Positions 1 to 8,152 are shown, numbered from the stretch's first letter. The stretch is DNA of 64,000 nt from Brevibacillus dissolubilis (GCF_006170445.1 NZ_VCNA01000004.1:1-64000), one strand, 5' to 3'. Translations and numbers: made by a program. The notes: generated by a model not told the origin, from the sequence alone.

Positions 1-46
1 CCTGATCGAAGAAGACTAAGCGACGTAGTTCAGGTAAGTAATTAAG

Positions 47-120
<74 letters not shown>

Positions 121-130
121 TCAATATAAA

Positions 131-206
131 TGGTGGAGGCTGACGAGATCGAACCGCCGACCCTCTGCTTGTAAGGCAGATGCTCTCCCAGCTGAGCTAA
201 GCCTCC
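131..206 (-). tRNA. tRNA-Val (TAC)
   Basis: Seven-base acceptor stem GGAGGCT/AGCCTCC, anticodon loop CTTACAA, encoded CCA. Fourth gene in the order of transcription of the first cluster. Confidence 0.95.
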
Positions 207-211
207 ATACG

Positions 212-288
212 TGGTGACCCGTAGGGGATTCGAACCCCTGAATGACAGCGTGAAAGGCTGCTGTGTTAAACCGCTTCACCAACGGGCC
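212..288 (-). tRNA. tRNA-Glu (TTC)
   Basis: Anticodon loop CTTTCAC and encoded CCA. Three copies of this gene occur in the window (also at 892 and 1747). Confidence 0.95.
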
Positions 289-300
289 AGGTGATGTAAA

Positions 301-376
301 TGGTGCTCCCGACAGGAATCGAACCTGCGACCTCTTCCTTACCATGGAAACGCTCTACCGACTGAGCTACAGGAGC
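301..376 (-). tRNA. tRNA-Thr (GGT)
   Basis: Acceptor GCTCCTG/CGGGAGC, anticodon loop ATGGTAA, encoded CCA. Further copies lie at 3422 and 8022. Confidence 0.95.
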
Positions 377-397
377 ATCATTTTAAATGAGTAGGAA

Positions 398-473
398 TGG
401 TGGAGCTGAACGGGATCGAACCGATGACCTCCTGCTTGCAAGGCAGGCGCTCTCCCAACTGAGCTACAGCCCC
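398..473 (-). tRNA. tRNA-Ala (TGC)
   Basis: Anticodon loop CTTGCAA, encoded CCA. First gene transcribed in the five-tRNA cluster; two tandem promoters lie upstream. Confidence 0.95.
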
Positions 474-545
474 ATTTTTTCAAATGGTTTTTATTACTTT
501 CGAACCAAGTCTTTCGAACTAGTTCGTTTAACAAGAACGTTATCT

Positions 546-574
546 ACTCTATCATATCGTTATTCACTTTGCAA
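546..574 (-). promoter_or_regulatory. Sigma-A-type promoter, proximal, tRNA cluster 1
   Basis: TTGCAA, 17-base spacer, TAGAGT on the minus strand, about 70 bases before tRNA-Ala. It resembles the other stable-RNA promoters in this window, but its -10 box is the weakest of the set. Confidence 0.5.
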
Positions 575-662
575 GTATTAATTTTCGGAAGTTAGCAACG
601 TGATTATTCACTCACTGAATCAAAAAATCATACTTTACAGCGTTCTCTCAGGAACGTTATTT

Positions 663-691
663 AATCTATCACACATCTCCGGATAAATCAA
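663..691 (-). promoter_or_regulatory. Sigma-A-type promoter, distal, tRNA cluster 1
   Basis: TTGATT, 17-base spacer ending in TGTGTGA, TAGATT. It lies 117 bases upstream of the proximal promoter, giving a tandem pair as is common for rRNA and tRNA operons in Bacillales. Confidence 0.6.
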
Positions 692-740
692 GTGAATATT
701 TTTACTTTTTTTCAAGGTGAGTGAACACCTGTTTCAGGCG

Positions 741-783
741 ATAATAATACCCTTGCTGCTGGCGTACATTCGCCGTACAAGGG
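741..783 (-). terminator. Probable terminator of the eleven-tRNA cluster
   Basis: On the minus strand a CCCTTG/CAAGGG stem with an inner GGCG/CGCC pairing is followed by TATTATTAT. The stem is short, so strength is uncertain. Confidence 0.45.
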
Positions 784-809
784 CTACAAGTGTACCTTAC
801 TAAAAGGGT

Positions 810-885
810 TGGAGCGGACGAAGGGTCTCGAACCCTCGACCTTCGCCTTGGCAAGGCGACGCTCTACCAATTGAGCTACGTCCGC
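810..885 (-). tRNA. tRNA-Gly (GCC)
   Basis: Acceptor GCGGACG/CGTCCGC, anticodon loop TTGCCAA, encoded CCA. Last gene of the eleven-tRNA cluster; identical to the copy at 1664. Confidence 0.95.
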
Positions 886-891
886 ATATGA

Positions 892-968
892 TGGTGACCC
901 GTAGGGGATTCGAACCCCTGAATGACAGCGTGAAAGGCTGCTGTGTTAAACCGCTTCACCAACGGGCC
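892..968 (-). tRNA. tRNA-Glu (TTC)
   Basis: Identical to the copies at 212 and 1747; anticodon loop CTTTCAC, encoded CCA. Confidence 0.95.
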
Positions 969-986
969 ATTCCTAAAAGGTTAAGA

Positions 987-1079
987 TGGCGGACAGGGTG
1001 GGATTTGAACCCACGAGACGGTTCGACACCGCCTACACGATTTCCAATCGTGCTCCTTCGGCCACTCGGACACCTGTCC
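987..1079 (-). tRNA. tRNA-Ser (GGA)
   Basis: Class II tRNA of 93 bases with a long variable arm, acceptor GGACAGG/CCTGTCC, anticodon loop TTGGAAA, encoded CCA. Confidence 0.95.
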
Positions 1080-1087
1080 ATCTTAAA

Positions 1088-1162
1088 TGGCTCCTCAGGA
1101 CGGACTCGAACCGCCAGCCTACCGGTTAACAGCCGGTTGCTCCACCATTGAGCTACTGAGGA
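1088..1162 (-). tRNA. tRNA-Asn (GTT)
   Basis: Anticodon loop CTGTTAA, acceptor TCCTCAG/CTGAGGA, encoded CCA. A second copy is at 3505. Confidence 0.95.
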
Positions 1163-1177
1163 ACATTACTATAAAAT

Positions 1178-1253
1178 TGGTGGAGCTGAACGGGATCGAA
1201 CCGATGACCTCCTGCTTGCAAGGCAGGCGCTCTCCCAACTGAGCTACAGCCCC
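1178..1253 (-). tRNA. tRNA-Ala (TGC)
   Basis: Anticodon loop CTTGCAA, encoded CCA; identical to the copies at 398 and 3595. Confidence 0.95.
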
Positions 1254-1286
1254 ATTTTCATCAAATGGTTGTTACTATTATATAGG

Positions 1287-1363
<77 letters not shown>

Positions 1364-1381
1364 ATTTTTGTAAAATAATAT

Positions 1382-1466
1382 TGGTGCGGTCGGTGAGACT
1401 CGAACTCACACGGGTCGCCCCGCCACCCCCTCAAGATGGTGCGTCTGCCAATTCCGCCACGACCGC
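1382..1466 (-). tRNA. tRNA-Leu (GAG)
   Basis: Class II tRNA of 85 bases with anticodon loop TTGAGGG, acceptor GCGGTCG/CGACCGC, encoded CCA. Duplicated at 7466. Confidence 0.93.
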
Positions 1467-1488
1467 ATACTATATTGTTTATAAATCA

Positions 1489-1565
1489 TGGTCGGGAAGA
1501 CAGGATTCGAACCTGCGACCCCTTGGTCCCAAGCCAAGTACTCTACCAAGCTGAGCTACTTCCCG
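1489..1565 (-). tRNA. tRNA-Pro (TGG)
   Basis: Acceptor CGGGAAG/CTTCCCG, anticodon loop CTTGGGA, encoded CCA. Confidence 0.95.
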
Positions 1566-1580
1566 ACTATTTTGTAATAA

Positions 1581-1657
1581 TGGCGTGCCCTGAGAGATTC
1601 GAACTCCCGACCTTTTGATTCGTAGTCAAACGCTCTATCCGGCTGAGCTAAGGGCAC
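1581..1657 (-). tRNA. tRNA-Arg (ACG)
   Basis: Anticodon loop CTACGAA (A34 presumably edited to inosine), acceptor GTGCCCT/AGGGCAC, encoded CCA. The copy at 7566 differs by one base beside the anticodon stem. Confidence 0.95.
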
Positions 1658-1663
1658 ATCTGT

Positions 1664-1739
1664 TGGAGCGGACGAAGGGTCTCGAACCCTCGACCTTCGC
1701 CTTGGCAAGGCGACGCTCTACCAATTGAGCTACGTCCGC
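1664..1739 (-). tRNA. tRNA-Gly (GCC)
   Basis: Anticodon loop TTGCCAA, encoded CCA. Together with the following Glu gene it repeats the Gly-Glu pair at the other end of the cluster. Confidence 0.95.
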
Positions 1740-1746
1740 ATATGAA

Positions 1747-1823
1747 TGGTGACCCGTAGGGGATTCGAACCCCTGAATGACAGCGTGAAAGGCTGCTGTG
1801 TTAAACCGCTTCACCAACGGGCC
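1747..1823 (-). tRNA. tRNA-Glu (TTC)
   Basis: First gene transcribed in the eleven-tRNA cluster; anticodon loop CTTTCAC, encoded CCA. Two tandem promoters lie upstream. Confidence 0.95.
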
Positions 1824-1852
1824 ATCTTGTCATGTCGTCATCGACAATTAAT

Positions 1853-1882
1853 AATCTAGCATATCTCCAAAGTGAAAATCAA
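1853..1882 (-). promoter_or_regulatory. Promoter of the eleven-tRNA cluster, proximal
   Basis: TTGATT, 18-base spacer, TAGATT, about 30 bases before tRNA-Glu. Confidence 0.6.
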
Positions 1883-1932
1883 CACTTAATTTTTACCAGA
1901 TACGTTCGTGTTCATTGCGCTGACGGAATCTT

Positions 1933-1961
1933 AATTTATCATGTGCGCCAGGCAAAATCAA
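1933..1961 (-). promoter_or_regulatory. Promoter of the eleven-tRNA cluster, distal
   Basis: TTGATT, 17-base spacer ending in CATGA, TAAATT. It forms a tandem pair with the proximal promoter, 80 bases apart. Confidence 0.6.
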
Positions 1962-1977
1962 CTGGATGATTCTAGGA

Positions 1978-2028
1978 AATAAGAGACACCCGGACCTAGT
2001 CAAAACCCCAGTACGATCAAGTGTCTCC
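1978..2028 (-). terminator. Probable terminator of kbl
   Basis: Downstream of the kbl stop, GAGACAC pairs with GTGTCTC over a long loop and is followed by TTATTT on the minus strand. Confidence 0.5.
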
Positions 2029-2064
2029 CTCTCTTCTGCTCACATTTTGTGTTCTCTTTACCCT

Positions 2065-3243
2065 CTATGTAACAATCTTTAAGTCTTTTCCGATTCTCTC
2101 AAAAATCTTGAGAGCCTGTTCCATTTCTTCGTGTGAATGAGCTGCGGTGATAATCACCCGGATTCTCGCTTCGCCGAGTGCTACGGTGGGAAATGCTACA
2201 CTTTTGCACATCAGTCCGGCTTCATACAAGTGGTCGGCAAACCGACTTGCCAGTTTAGCATCGCCTACCATCACAGGTATAATCGGTGACTCACTCTTCC
2301 CCGTGTCAAAACCAAGCTCCTTTAGACCATTGCGGAAAAAACGTGTATTGTCCCATAAGCGCTCCAGGATTTCCGGTTCGTCCATCACCACGTCCAATGC
2401 AGCCATACAGGCCGCCGTCGTACTAGGTGGATGGGCGGTACTGTAAATAAACGAATTCGCATGTTGCATGAGGTAGTCACAGACAATTTTGCTGCTGGCT
2501 ACGAAGCCTCCCATGACCCCGAATGCTTTTGAGAAAGTTCCCACTTGAATATGAACACGGTCATGCAGACCAAAATGATCTACGGTTCCCCGGCCATTTT
2601 CGCCAAACACACCATTGGAATGCGAATCATCCACGATCAGGATGGCATTGTATTTTTCGACCAGATCAACAATCTCAGGAAGCGGTGCAATATCTCCGTC
2701 CATGGAAAAAACACCATCGGTCACGACAATTCGCTGGCGGTAATTCTGGGATTCTGCCAATGCCCGTTCCAGATCCTCCATATCATTGTGATTGTAGGAA
2801 CGCATTTCTGCCTTGGACAGGCGGATTCCTTCTAAAATGGAAATATGGTTGTAGGCGTCCGAGAGCACGATATCCCCTTTGTCCGGGATCGAACTCATCA
2901 CCCCGAGATTGGTCGTGTAGCCTGCGGAGAAGACGACAGCGGCTTCCGTTTTTTTGAATGCAGCCAGCTTTTGTTCCAATGCTTGGGTACGGTCAAATGT
3001 ACCGGCCATCACGCGTACTCCGCCTGCTCCTGCGCCTGCTTCTTCCAATGCTTTTCTGGCTGCCTCACGGACGCGTGGATGTGAGGTGAGTCCCAGGTAG
3101 TTATTGGCGGAAAGCTGAATCAACTCACGTCCTTCCACCATGATCCGGGTTCCCTGCGCCCCTTCAATCGGTATGATTTTATGATCGAGACAACGTCTTT
3201 CAAGCTGGCGAACCTTTTTTTCCAAATGCTCTAATACGGCCAC
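2065..3243 (-). CDS. kbl: Glycine C-acetyltransferase (2-amino-3-ketobutyrate CoA ligase)
   Basis: A 392-residue pyridoxal-phosphate enzyme of the alpha-oxoamine synthase family. Kbl makes glycine and acetyl-CoA from 2-amino-3-ketobutyrate, the second step of threonine breakdown. The protein has the full family length, the NNYLGL segment near residue 45, and the PLP-lysine motif TFSKAFG near residue 240. The start is GTG with GGAGGG upstream. No tdh (threonine dehydrogenase) gene is beside it; it stands alone between two tRNA clusters. The close relative BioF (8-amino-7-oxononanoate synthase) cannot be fully excluded, but no biotin genes are nearby. Confidence 0.85.
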   Translation of the reverse strand: MAVLEHLEKKVRQLERRCLDHKIIPIEGAQGTRIMVEGRELIQLSANNYLGLTSHPRVREAARKALEEAGAGAGGVRVMAGTFDRTQALEQKLAAFKKTEAAVVFSAGYTTNLGVMSSIPDKGDIVLSDAYNHISILEGIRLSKAEMRSYNHNDMEDLERALAESQNYRQRIVVTDGVFSMDGDIAPLPEIVDLVEKYNAILIVDDSHSNGVFGENGRGTVDHFGLHDRVHIQVGTFSKAFGVMGGFVASSKIVCDYLMQHANSFIYSTAHPPSTTAACMAALDVVMDEPEILERLWDNTRFFRNGLKELGFDTGKSESPIIPVMVGDAKLASRFADHLYEAGLMCKSVAFPTVALGEARIRVIITAAHSHEEMEQALKIFERIGKDLKIVT

Positions 3244-3369
3244 AAGTAACCCTCCACAAGATATTGGAATATTTTTATATGAAATACAGAAACTATTCTA
3301 TCATTGCGCCCTCTTACTTTAAATAGTAAATATGTTTTATAAAGGTTAAACAACCCGTCTGTATATAAC

Positions 3370-3399
3370 AAAAAAAGCCTTTGACTCATGTCAAAGACT
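3370..3399 (-). terminator. Terminator of the three-tRNA cluster
   Basis: On the minus strand AGTCTTTGA pairs with TCAAAGGCT across a six-base loop and is followed by a run of seven T. Confidence 0.85.
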
Positions 3400-3421
3400 C
3401 TGATCTCGTATGTATAGTGGA

Positions 3422-3497
3422 TGGTGCTCCCGACAGGAATCGAACCTGCGACCTCTTCCTTACCATGGAAACGCTCTACCGACTGAGCTACAGGAGC
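3422..3497 (-). tRNA. tRNA-Thr (GGT)
   Basis: Anticodon loop ATGGTAA, encoded CCA. Last gene of the Ala-Asn-Thr cluster. Confidence 0.95.
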
Positions 3498-3504
3498 ATA
3501 AAAA

Positions 3505-3579
3505 TGGCTCCTCAGGACGGACTCGAACCGCCAGCCTACCGGTTAACAGCCGGTTGCTCCACCATTGAGCTACTGAGGA
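3505..3579 (-). tRNA. tRNA-Asn (GTT)
   Basis: Anticodon loop CTGTTAA, encoded CCA; same sequence as the copy at 1088. Confidence 0.95.
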
Positions 3580-3594
3580 ACACTACTATAAAAT

Positions 3595-3670
3595 TGGTGG
3601 AGCTGAACGGGATCGAACCGATGACCTCCTGCTTGCAAGGCAGGCGCTCTCCCAACTGAGCTACAGCCCC
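3595..3670 (-). tRNA. tRNA-Ala (TGC)
   Basis: Anticodon loop CTTGCAA, encoded CCA. First gene of the Ala-Asn-Thr cluster. Confidence 0.95.
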
Positions 3671-3722
3671 ATCTTTCGGACTTGTCCACTCAAGAACGTA
3701 TGATGTTCTCGTGACTGATATT

Positions 3723-3752
3723 AATTTAACACACACATGTGAGGGAAATCAA
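3723..3752 (-). promoter_or_regulatory. Promoter of the three-tRNA cluster
   Basis: TTGATT, 18-base spacer ending in TGTGTGT, TAAATT, about 50 bases before tRNA-Ala. Same pattern as the other tRNA promoters here. Confidence 0.6.
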
Positions 3753-3789
3753 GTGGTCATCCCCGGAAAAATAAATGAAAATAAAGTAA

Positions 3790-3819
3790 GAAAAAGCCCG
3801 CTTGGTCATGGGCTTTTTC
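3790..3819 (-). terminator. Terminator of the arsenic operon
   Basis: AAAAAGCCC and GGGCTTTTT enclose a ten-base loop. The element lies downstream of arsI and is symmetric enough to work on both strands. Confidence 0.85.
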
Positions 3820-3886
3820 CTTGCTCAATAAGGTCTGTAAGTTCTTGCCGGGATCTGTCGTTGCAGAGTCCTAAAATCACAGCGGA

Positions 3887-4354
3887 TCAGCATGAGCAGG
3901 AGCCTGATGTAGTTTTTGCTGTATCATCGGCTGGGGCGGAACAGCACACATCGGAGAATGCGGCTTGGTCAGCGGACTCAAACTCGGAATTGGCTTTGGT
4001 GTAGAAGATCTCCCATGGGTTGCCTTCCGGGTCGCGTACCCAGATTTTATCTTGGACAGCGTAGCAGCAGGTGGTGTTCATCTCATCGAGGGAGACGAGC
4101 CCGGCTTCTCGCAGGCGTTTTTTGGTGGCAAGGACTGCTTCTGTATCTTTTACCTGGAAGCCGAAGTGGTTGATGACGCCTGAGCCTTGCTGATAAGGAC
4201 GGACATTGAGGGCAAAATGGAGACCTGGTTCATCCAGTTCAAACTTGGCATAGTCCTCTTTTACTTTGGTAGGCTCGGCGTTGAAGAGCTTGCGGTAAAA
4301 GTCAAGGGATGCCTCTAGGTTGTTTACATTGATCGCTACGTGCATTTTCATCAT
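3887..4354 (-). CDS. arsI: ArsI-type organoarsenical C-As lyase (VOC family)
   Basis: A 155-residue vicinal-oxygen-chelate (glyoxalase-fold) protein of the ArsI/CadI group. ArsI enzymes are Fe(II) dioxygenases that break the carbon-arsenic bond of trivalent organoarsenicals and release arsenite. The vicinal pair Cys96-Cys97 in TTCCYAV is the family signature for the arsenic substrate, and His5, His63 and Glu115 are the likely metal ligands. The C-terminal tail has further Cys pairs (VCCS, SCSC). The start is set by AAAAGGAG 9 bases upstream; an in-frame ATG further up lacks a ribosome site. It is the last gene of the ars operon, which supports this role over a generic glyoxalase. Confidence 0.88.
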   Translation of the reverse strand: MMKMHVAINVNNLEASLDFYRKLFNAEPTKVKEDYAKFELDEPGLHFALNVRPYQQGSGVINHFGFQVKDTEAVLATKKRLREAGLVSLDEMNTTCCYAVQDKIWVRDPEGNPWEIFYTKANSEFESADQAAFSDVCCSAPADDTAKTTSGSCSC

Positions 4355-4427
4355 GTCTGATCGACTCCTTTTCATTTTGAAATAATTGATATTTGCAAGT
4401 ATATGTGGGATAAAATCCTCCTACGGG

Positions 4428-4886
4428 TTACATAGGAGGCGTACAGCAACTAGGGCTTTGGCTCATCGCGGTGCTGATGAGCTGGAGACTTTCCAGAACT
4501 TGTTGGCGCTTATCCTCAGGGATGCGGACGAGGATACTCTCAACGTACTCCTGCATCTGCCGGGCGATGATGTCATGCTGTCTCTCCCCTTCTTCGGTGA
4601 GGGCCAGCGTGACATAGCGGCGGTCCTTGGGATCTTGCAGGCGGCTTACCCAGCCAAGCTCGACCAGACTGTTGACCTGACGGCTTAGCGTGCTGGTATC
4701 CGTGGAGAGAATCTGAGCAAGGTCGTTGAGCGACAGATTAGGACGCTTGTGCAGTTCGTACAGGACGTGGCTCTGGATGACAGAGATGCCACAGCATTGG
4801 GCACCGTCCTTTTGCAGGATACCGAACCGTCTGACTAAGAGCTGGAAAATTTCTCTGACATTCACGTATGCTGGAAGTTCTTTCAT
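4428..4886 (-). CDS. MarR-family regulator with Cys pairs, in ars operon
   Basis: A 152-residue winged-helix MarR protein; the helix-turn-helix and wing lie at about residues 45-100 (SLNDLAQIL, DPKDRRYVTL). Two vicinal Cys pairs, Cys31-Cys32 after GAQ and SCC close to the C-terminus, are unusual for MarR and would suit binding of a soft metal or arsenite; this is inference. It sits between arsC and arsI in the same direction. AGGTGA five bases before the ATG decides the start; a GTG three codons earlier overlaps that ribosome site. It could be a second, metalloid-responsive regulator of the operon or of arsI alone. Confidence 0.8.
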   Translation of the reverse strand: MKELPAYVNVREIFQLLVRRFGILQKDGAQCCGISVIQSHVLYELHKRPNLSLNDLAQILSTDTSTLSRQVNSLVELGWVSRLQDPKDRRYVTLALTEEGERQHDIIARQMQEYVESILVRIPEDKRQQVLESLQLISTAMSQSPSCCTPPM

Positions 4887-5018
4887 GTTTATCACCTGAG
4901 TTCATCTTACCTTATTCACTTGTATTTTGCAACTATTAATCAGTGAGATTATTTCAAATCGCAAAAAAGAAGGAACTTCTCCCCTTTTTAGGTCAAAGTC
5001 CCTTGCTGATGTGATTGA

Positions 5019-5441
5019 TTATTTACCTTCTGCTAAAAACTGTTCAATCCGTGTCTTGATTGAATCGCGGACGGTTCGAAACGAGGTCATGATCTCCTCT
5101 TCCGTGCCTGTGGCTTTGGCTGGATCATCGAAGCCCCAGTGCCATTTGACCGCGTTCGGGTTAGAGATGGCCGGGCAATGCTCGTCGGCGTGGCCGCAGA
5201 GGGTGATGATGTAGTCTGCACGGTTTAGGGTATCTTGGTCGATGACATCAGAGGTGTGGCTGGTGATATCGACGCCCGCTTCCTGCATGACTTGGACGGC
5301 ACGCGGATTGAGGCCGTGCGCTTCGAGACCGGCGCTTTTCACTTCGTATCGGTCGCTGCCGAGTGCTTTGAGGAAACCGTCAGCGATTTGACTGCGGCAA
5401 GAGTTGCCGGTACAGAGGAAATAGACGAGCTTTTTATCCAT
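5019..5441 (-). CDS. arsC: Arsenate reductase, thioredoxin-coupled
   Basis: A 140-residue low-molecular-weight-phosphatase-fold arsenate reductase. It reduces arsenate to arsenite with electrons from thioredoxin. The nucleophile Cys10 lies in the P-loop LCTGNSCRS, and Cys82 and Cys89 in [10 protein letters not shown] complete the triple-cysteine relay known from Bacillus ArsC. Length and spacing match the family. It follows arsB by 36 bases, so reduction and export are co-expressed. Confidence 0.96.
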   Translation of the reverse strand: MDKKLVYFLCTGNSCRSQIADGFLKALGSDRYEVKSAGLEAHGLNPRAVQVMQEAGVDITSHTSDVIDQDTLNRADYIITLCGHADEHCPAISNPNAVKWHWGFDDPAKATGTEEEIMTSFRTVRDSIKTRIEQFLAEGK

Positions 5442-5477
5442 GGTGATGGTTCTCTCCTTTTTGCTTAGGTGTGATGG

Positions 5478-6773
5478 TTAAGCGATCAGCAGGAGCCAGA
5501 GGTAAAGTCCAGCCAGCGTGATGAACAGGGTGGGTACGGTGAGCAGCGTTCCTACTTTGAAGTAATAGCCCCAGGTGATGCGGACGTTTTTGCGGGACAG
5601 GATGTGAAGCCACAGGAGCGTGGCCAGAGAGCCGATCGGGGTGATCTTCGGTCCGAGGTCGCAACCGATGACATTGGCGTAGATCAGGGCTTCACGGATA
5701 GCCTCCGAGGTCTCAGTCCCATGAATAGCAAGCGCGCCAATCATCACGGACGGCAGGTTGTTCATGATGGATGAGAGGATCGCAGACAAGAAGCCCATCC
5801 CCATCGTCGCCGCGAACAGACCCTGTTGCGAAAAGGCTTGAATGACTTGTCCCAGCATATCGGTCAAGCCAACATTACGCAGACCGTAGACGACGACATA
5901 CATCCCGATGGAAAAGATAACAATGGTCCAAGGCGCTTCTTTAAGTACTTTTTTGGTCTGGATCACCTCGCTGTTCTGTGCGGCAATCACGAACAGGATC
6001 GCCACGAGTCCAGCGATAAAGGAAACCGGTACACGGATCAGCTCGCTGATGAGATAACCGACGAGGAGCACGCCGAGAACCAGCCAGGATATACGGAACA
6101 GACGCATGTCTTTGATCGCTTCGCGAGGCTGTTTCAGTTGGGACTGCTCGTAGTTGGCTGGAATGGATTTGCGGAAAAACAGATACAGAACAAGCAGACT
6201 GGCTCCGAGCGCGAACAGATTCGGTACAATCATGCGACTTGCATATTCGACGAACCCGATTCCAAAATAGTCGGCGGAGACGATATTGACCAGGTTGCTG
6301 ACGATCAGCGGCAGGGATGTGGTATCGGCAATAAAGCCGCTTGCCATGATAAACGGAACTATCATTTTTTCTTCGAGCTTGAGCGCACGCACCTGGGCCA
6401 GTACGATCGGCGTCAGGATCAGGGCCGCACCGTCGTTGGCGAAAAAGGCGGAGACGATCGCTCCTAGCAGGATGACATAGACGAACATCAGCCGCCCATT
6501 CCCCTTGGCTAAGCGTGCCACATGCAACGCCGACCATTCAAAAAAGCCGATTTCATCCAAGATCAGAGAAATGATAATCAACGCAACAAAGGTCAATGTC
6601 GCATTCCAGACGATCCCTGTCACGTCCCAGACATCCTGAACGGAGACTACGCTGAAAGCCAGCGCCAAAAGAGCCCCACCCGTAGCCGACCAGCCGATCG
6701 ATAAGCCCTTTGGCTGCCAGATGACAAATAATATCGTTACTGCAAAAATTCCAAAAGCAATCCAAGTCATCAT
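5478..6773 (-). CDS. arsB: Arsenite efflux transporter ArsB
   Basis: A 431-residue integral membrane protein with about a dozen hydrophobic segments, starting [10 protein letters not shown]. Features of the ArsB/NhaD permease family include [14 protein letters not shown] near residue 110 and a second [10 protein letters not shown] segment in the C-terminal half. It should expel arsenite (and antimonite) from the cytoplasm using the proton-motive force. It lies between arsR and arsC in one operon; no arsA ATPase gene is present, so transport is probably secondary. Confidence 0.93.
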   Translation of the reverse strand: MMTWIAFGIFAVTILFVIWQPKGLSIGWSATGGALLALAFSVVSVQDVWDVTGIVWNATLTFVALIIISLILDEIGFFEWSALHVARLAKGNGRLMFVYVILLGAIVSAFFANDGAALILTPIVLAQVRALKLEEKMIVPFIMASGFIADTTSLPLIVSNLVNIVSADYFGIGFVEYASRMIVPNLFALGASLLVLYLFFRKSIPANYEQSQLKQPREAIKDMRLFRISWLVLGVLLVGYLISELIRVPVSFIAGLVAILFVIAAQNSEVIQTKKVLKEAPWTIVIFSIGMYVVVYGLRNVGLTDMLGQVIQAFSQQGLFAATMGMGFLSAILSSIMNNLPSVMIGALAIHGTETSEAIREALIYANVIGCDLGPKITPIGSLATLLWLHILSRKNVRITWGYYFKVGTLLTVPTLFITLAGLYLWLLLIA

Positions 6774-6812
6774 TCTTACGGTTCCTACCCTTCCTTATGT
6801 TCAATCATATGC

Positions 6813-7199
6813 CTAACTGTCACAGGATACACGCATCCCTCGTCTGTTCAGATCCTCGATGAGCGGCCCCACATCCGGCACATGGCGCAACAATTCGGCT
6901 ACATATGGCTTATCCTCTATTTGGAGAGAGTAGAAGACCCAGTTTTTCTTCTTGGTTTCTTTGACCAGCCCGTAGGATTTCATCTTGCGAAGATTCTGTG
7001 AGACAGTCGGCTGGGACAGCTGCAGGATCTCGACCAGCTCGCAGACACACATCTCCCCGTGCTGTAACAGAGCAAGCGTGAGCATCCGGTTGCGGTCGGC
7101 GACCAGCTTCAAGACCTCTGACATGCGCTCCATCTGTTCCAATTGAACGGTCATCCCCGGTTGCTCCGGGTACGTAGAAGGTTGGTCAGCTTCGTTCAT
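6813..7199 (-). CDS. arsR: ArsR arsenite-responsive repressor
   Basis: A 128-residue ArsR/SmtB winged-helix repressor. The arsenite-binding motif ELCVCEL appears as MCVCEL with Cys51 and Cys53, followed by the recognition helix LSQPTVSQNLRKM. The N-terminus is about 25 residues longer than usual and the C-terminus ends with another Cys. GGAGGTGAT five bases before the ATG fixes the start. It is the first gene of the operon, directly behind the promoter and palindrome, as expected for an autorepressor. Confidence 0.93.
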   Translation of the reverse strand: MNEADQPSTYPEQPGMTVQLEQMERMSEVLKLVADRNRMLTLALLQHGEMCVCELVEILQLSQPTVSQNLRKMKSYGLVKETKKKNWVFYSLQIEDKPYVAELLRHVPDVGPLIEDLNRRGMRVSCDS

Positions 7200-7234
7200 C
7201 CCGTATCACCTCCATATCTATATAACAATAATGC

Positions 7235-7248
7235 AATATAACTATATT
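7235..7248. promoter_or_regulatory. Probable ArsR operator
   Basis: The perfect inverted repeat AATATA-AC-TATATT covers the -10 box of the arsR promoter, a suitable place for a repressor. ArsR sites are usually AT-rich dyads of this kind. Confidence 0.55.
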
Positions 7249-7269
7249 GATTGATGGTTGATCCGTCAA
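7241..7269 (-). promoter_or_regulatory. arsR operon promoter
   Basis: TTGACG, 17-base spacer, TATAGT on the minus strand, about 40 bases before arsR. Near-consensus sigma-A elements. Confidence 0.75.
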
Positions 7270-7305
7270 CGAGTTCAGGTCACTCTTCACATAATCTTAA
7301 CAAAA

Positions 7306-7351
7306 CAAAAAAGCCCTTGACTCTGTCCGTCTCCGAACAAAATCAAAGGCT
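7306..7351 (-). terminator. Terminator of the seven-tRNA cluster
   Basis: On the minus strand AGCCTTTGA pairs with TCAAGGGCT and is followed by six T. It separates the tRNA cluster from the ars promoter. Confidence 0.8.
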
Positions 7352-7365
7352 CCGTCTGTTATGTA

Positions 7366-7452
7366 TGGTGCGAATGAAGGGACTTGAACCCCCACGGTGT
7401 TGCCACCACTAGTACCTGAAACTAGCGCGTCTGCCAATTCCGCCACACTCGC
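7366..7452 (-). tRNA. tRNA-Leu (CAG)
   Basis: Class II tRNA of 87 bases, anticodon loop TTCAGGT, acceptor GCGAGTG/CATTCGC, encoded CCA. Last gene of the seven-tRNA cluster. Confidence 0.93.
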
Positions 7453-7465
7453 ACGTGTGTAGATA

Positions 7466-7550
7466 TGGTGCGGTCGGTGAGACTCGAACTCACACGGGTC
7501 GCCCCGCCACCCCCTCAAGATGGTGCGTCTGCCAATTCCGCCACGACCGC
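7466..7550 (-). tRNA. tRNA-Leu (GAG)
   Basis: Identical to the copy at 1382; anticodon loop TTGAGGG, encoded CCA. Confidence 0.93.
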
Positions 7551-7565
7551 ATATTGGATTGTAAA

Positions 7566-7642
7566 TGGCGTGCCCTGAGAGATTCGAACTCCCGACCTTT
7601 TGATTCGTAGTCAAACACTCTATCCGGCTGAGCTAAGGGCAC
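7566..7642 (-). tRNA. tRNA-Arg (ACG)
   Basis: Anticodon loop CTACGAA, encoded CCA. One base differs from the copy at 1581 (GAGTGTTTGA instead of GAGCGTTTGA). Confidence 0.95.
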
Positions 7643-7660
7643 TTATTATTATAGAAGAAA

Positions 7661-7736
7661 TGGAGCGGACGAAGGGTCTCGAACCCTCGACCTTCGCCTT
7701 GGCAAGGCGACGCTCTACCAATTGAGCTACGTCCGC
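7661..7736 (-). tRNA. tRNA-Gly (GCC)
   Basis: Third Gly copy in the window; anticodon loop TTGCCAA, encoded CCA. Confidence 0.95.
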
Positions 7737-7740
7737 ATAA

Positions 7741-7817
7741 TGGCGGAGCTGACGGGACTCGAACCCGCGACCTCCGGTGTGACAGACCGGCGTGAACTCC
7801 AACTTCACCACAGCTCC
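7741..7817 (-). tRNA. tRNA-Asp (GTC)
   Basis: Acceptor GGAGCTG/CAGCTCC, anticodon loop CTGTCAC, encoded CCA. Confidence 0.95.
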
Positions 7818-7884
7818 ATGAATGGTTGATCGCGACTTAGTGCGAACATCGTTTGGTTGCCCCCTACGGGGACTCCGTATTTTA

Positions 7885-8011
<127 letters not shown>

Positions 8012-8021
8012 GAATGATACA

Positions 8022-8097
8022 TGGTGCTCCCGACAGGAATCGAACCTGCGACCTCTTCCTTACCATGGAAACGCTCTACCGACTGAGCTACAGGAGC
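8022..8097 (-). tRNA. tRNA-Thr (GGT)
   Basis: First gene transcribed in the seven-tRNA cluster; anticodon loop ATGGTAA, encoded CCA. Confidence 0.95.
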
Positions 8098-8152
8098 ATC
8101 TTATGAGAATCGGCTTGCGATGGTGTATGTCCATCGTGTTGCCCGGAACTTT

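Larger units (their letters stand above)
474..809. other. tRNA intergenic control region, no protein gene
   Basis: This 336-base stretch holds two minus-strand promoters for the five-tRNA cluster and a hairpin that probably ends the eleven-tRNA cluster upstream. Both promoters are followed by a similar leader containing AACGTTC. I see no coding sequence in it. Confidence 0.7.
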
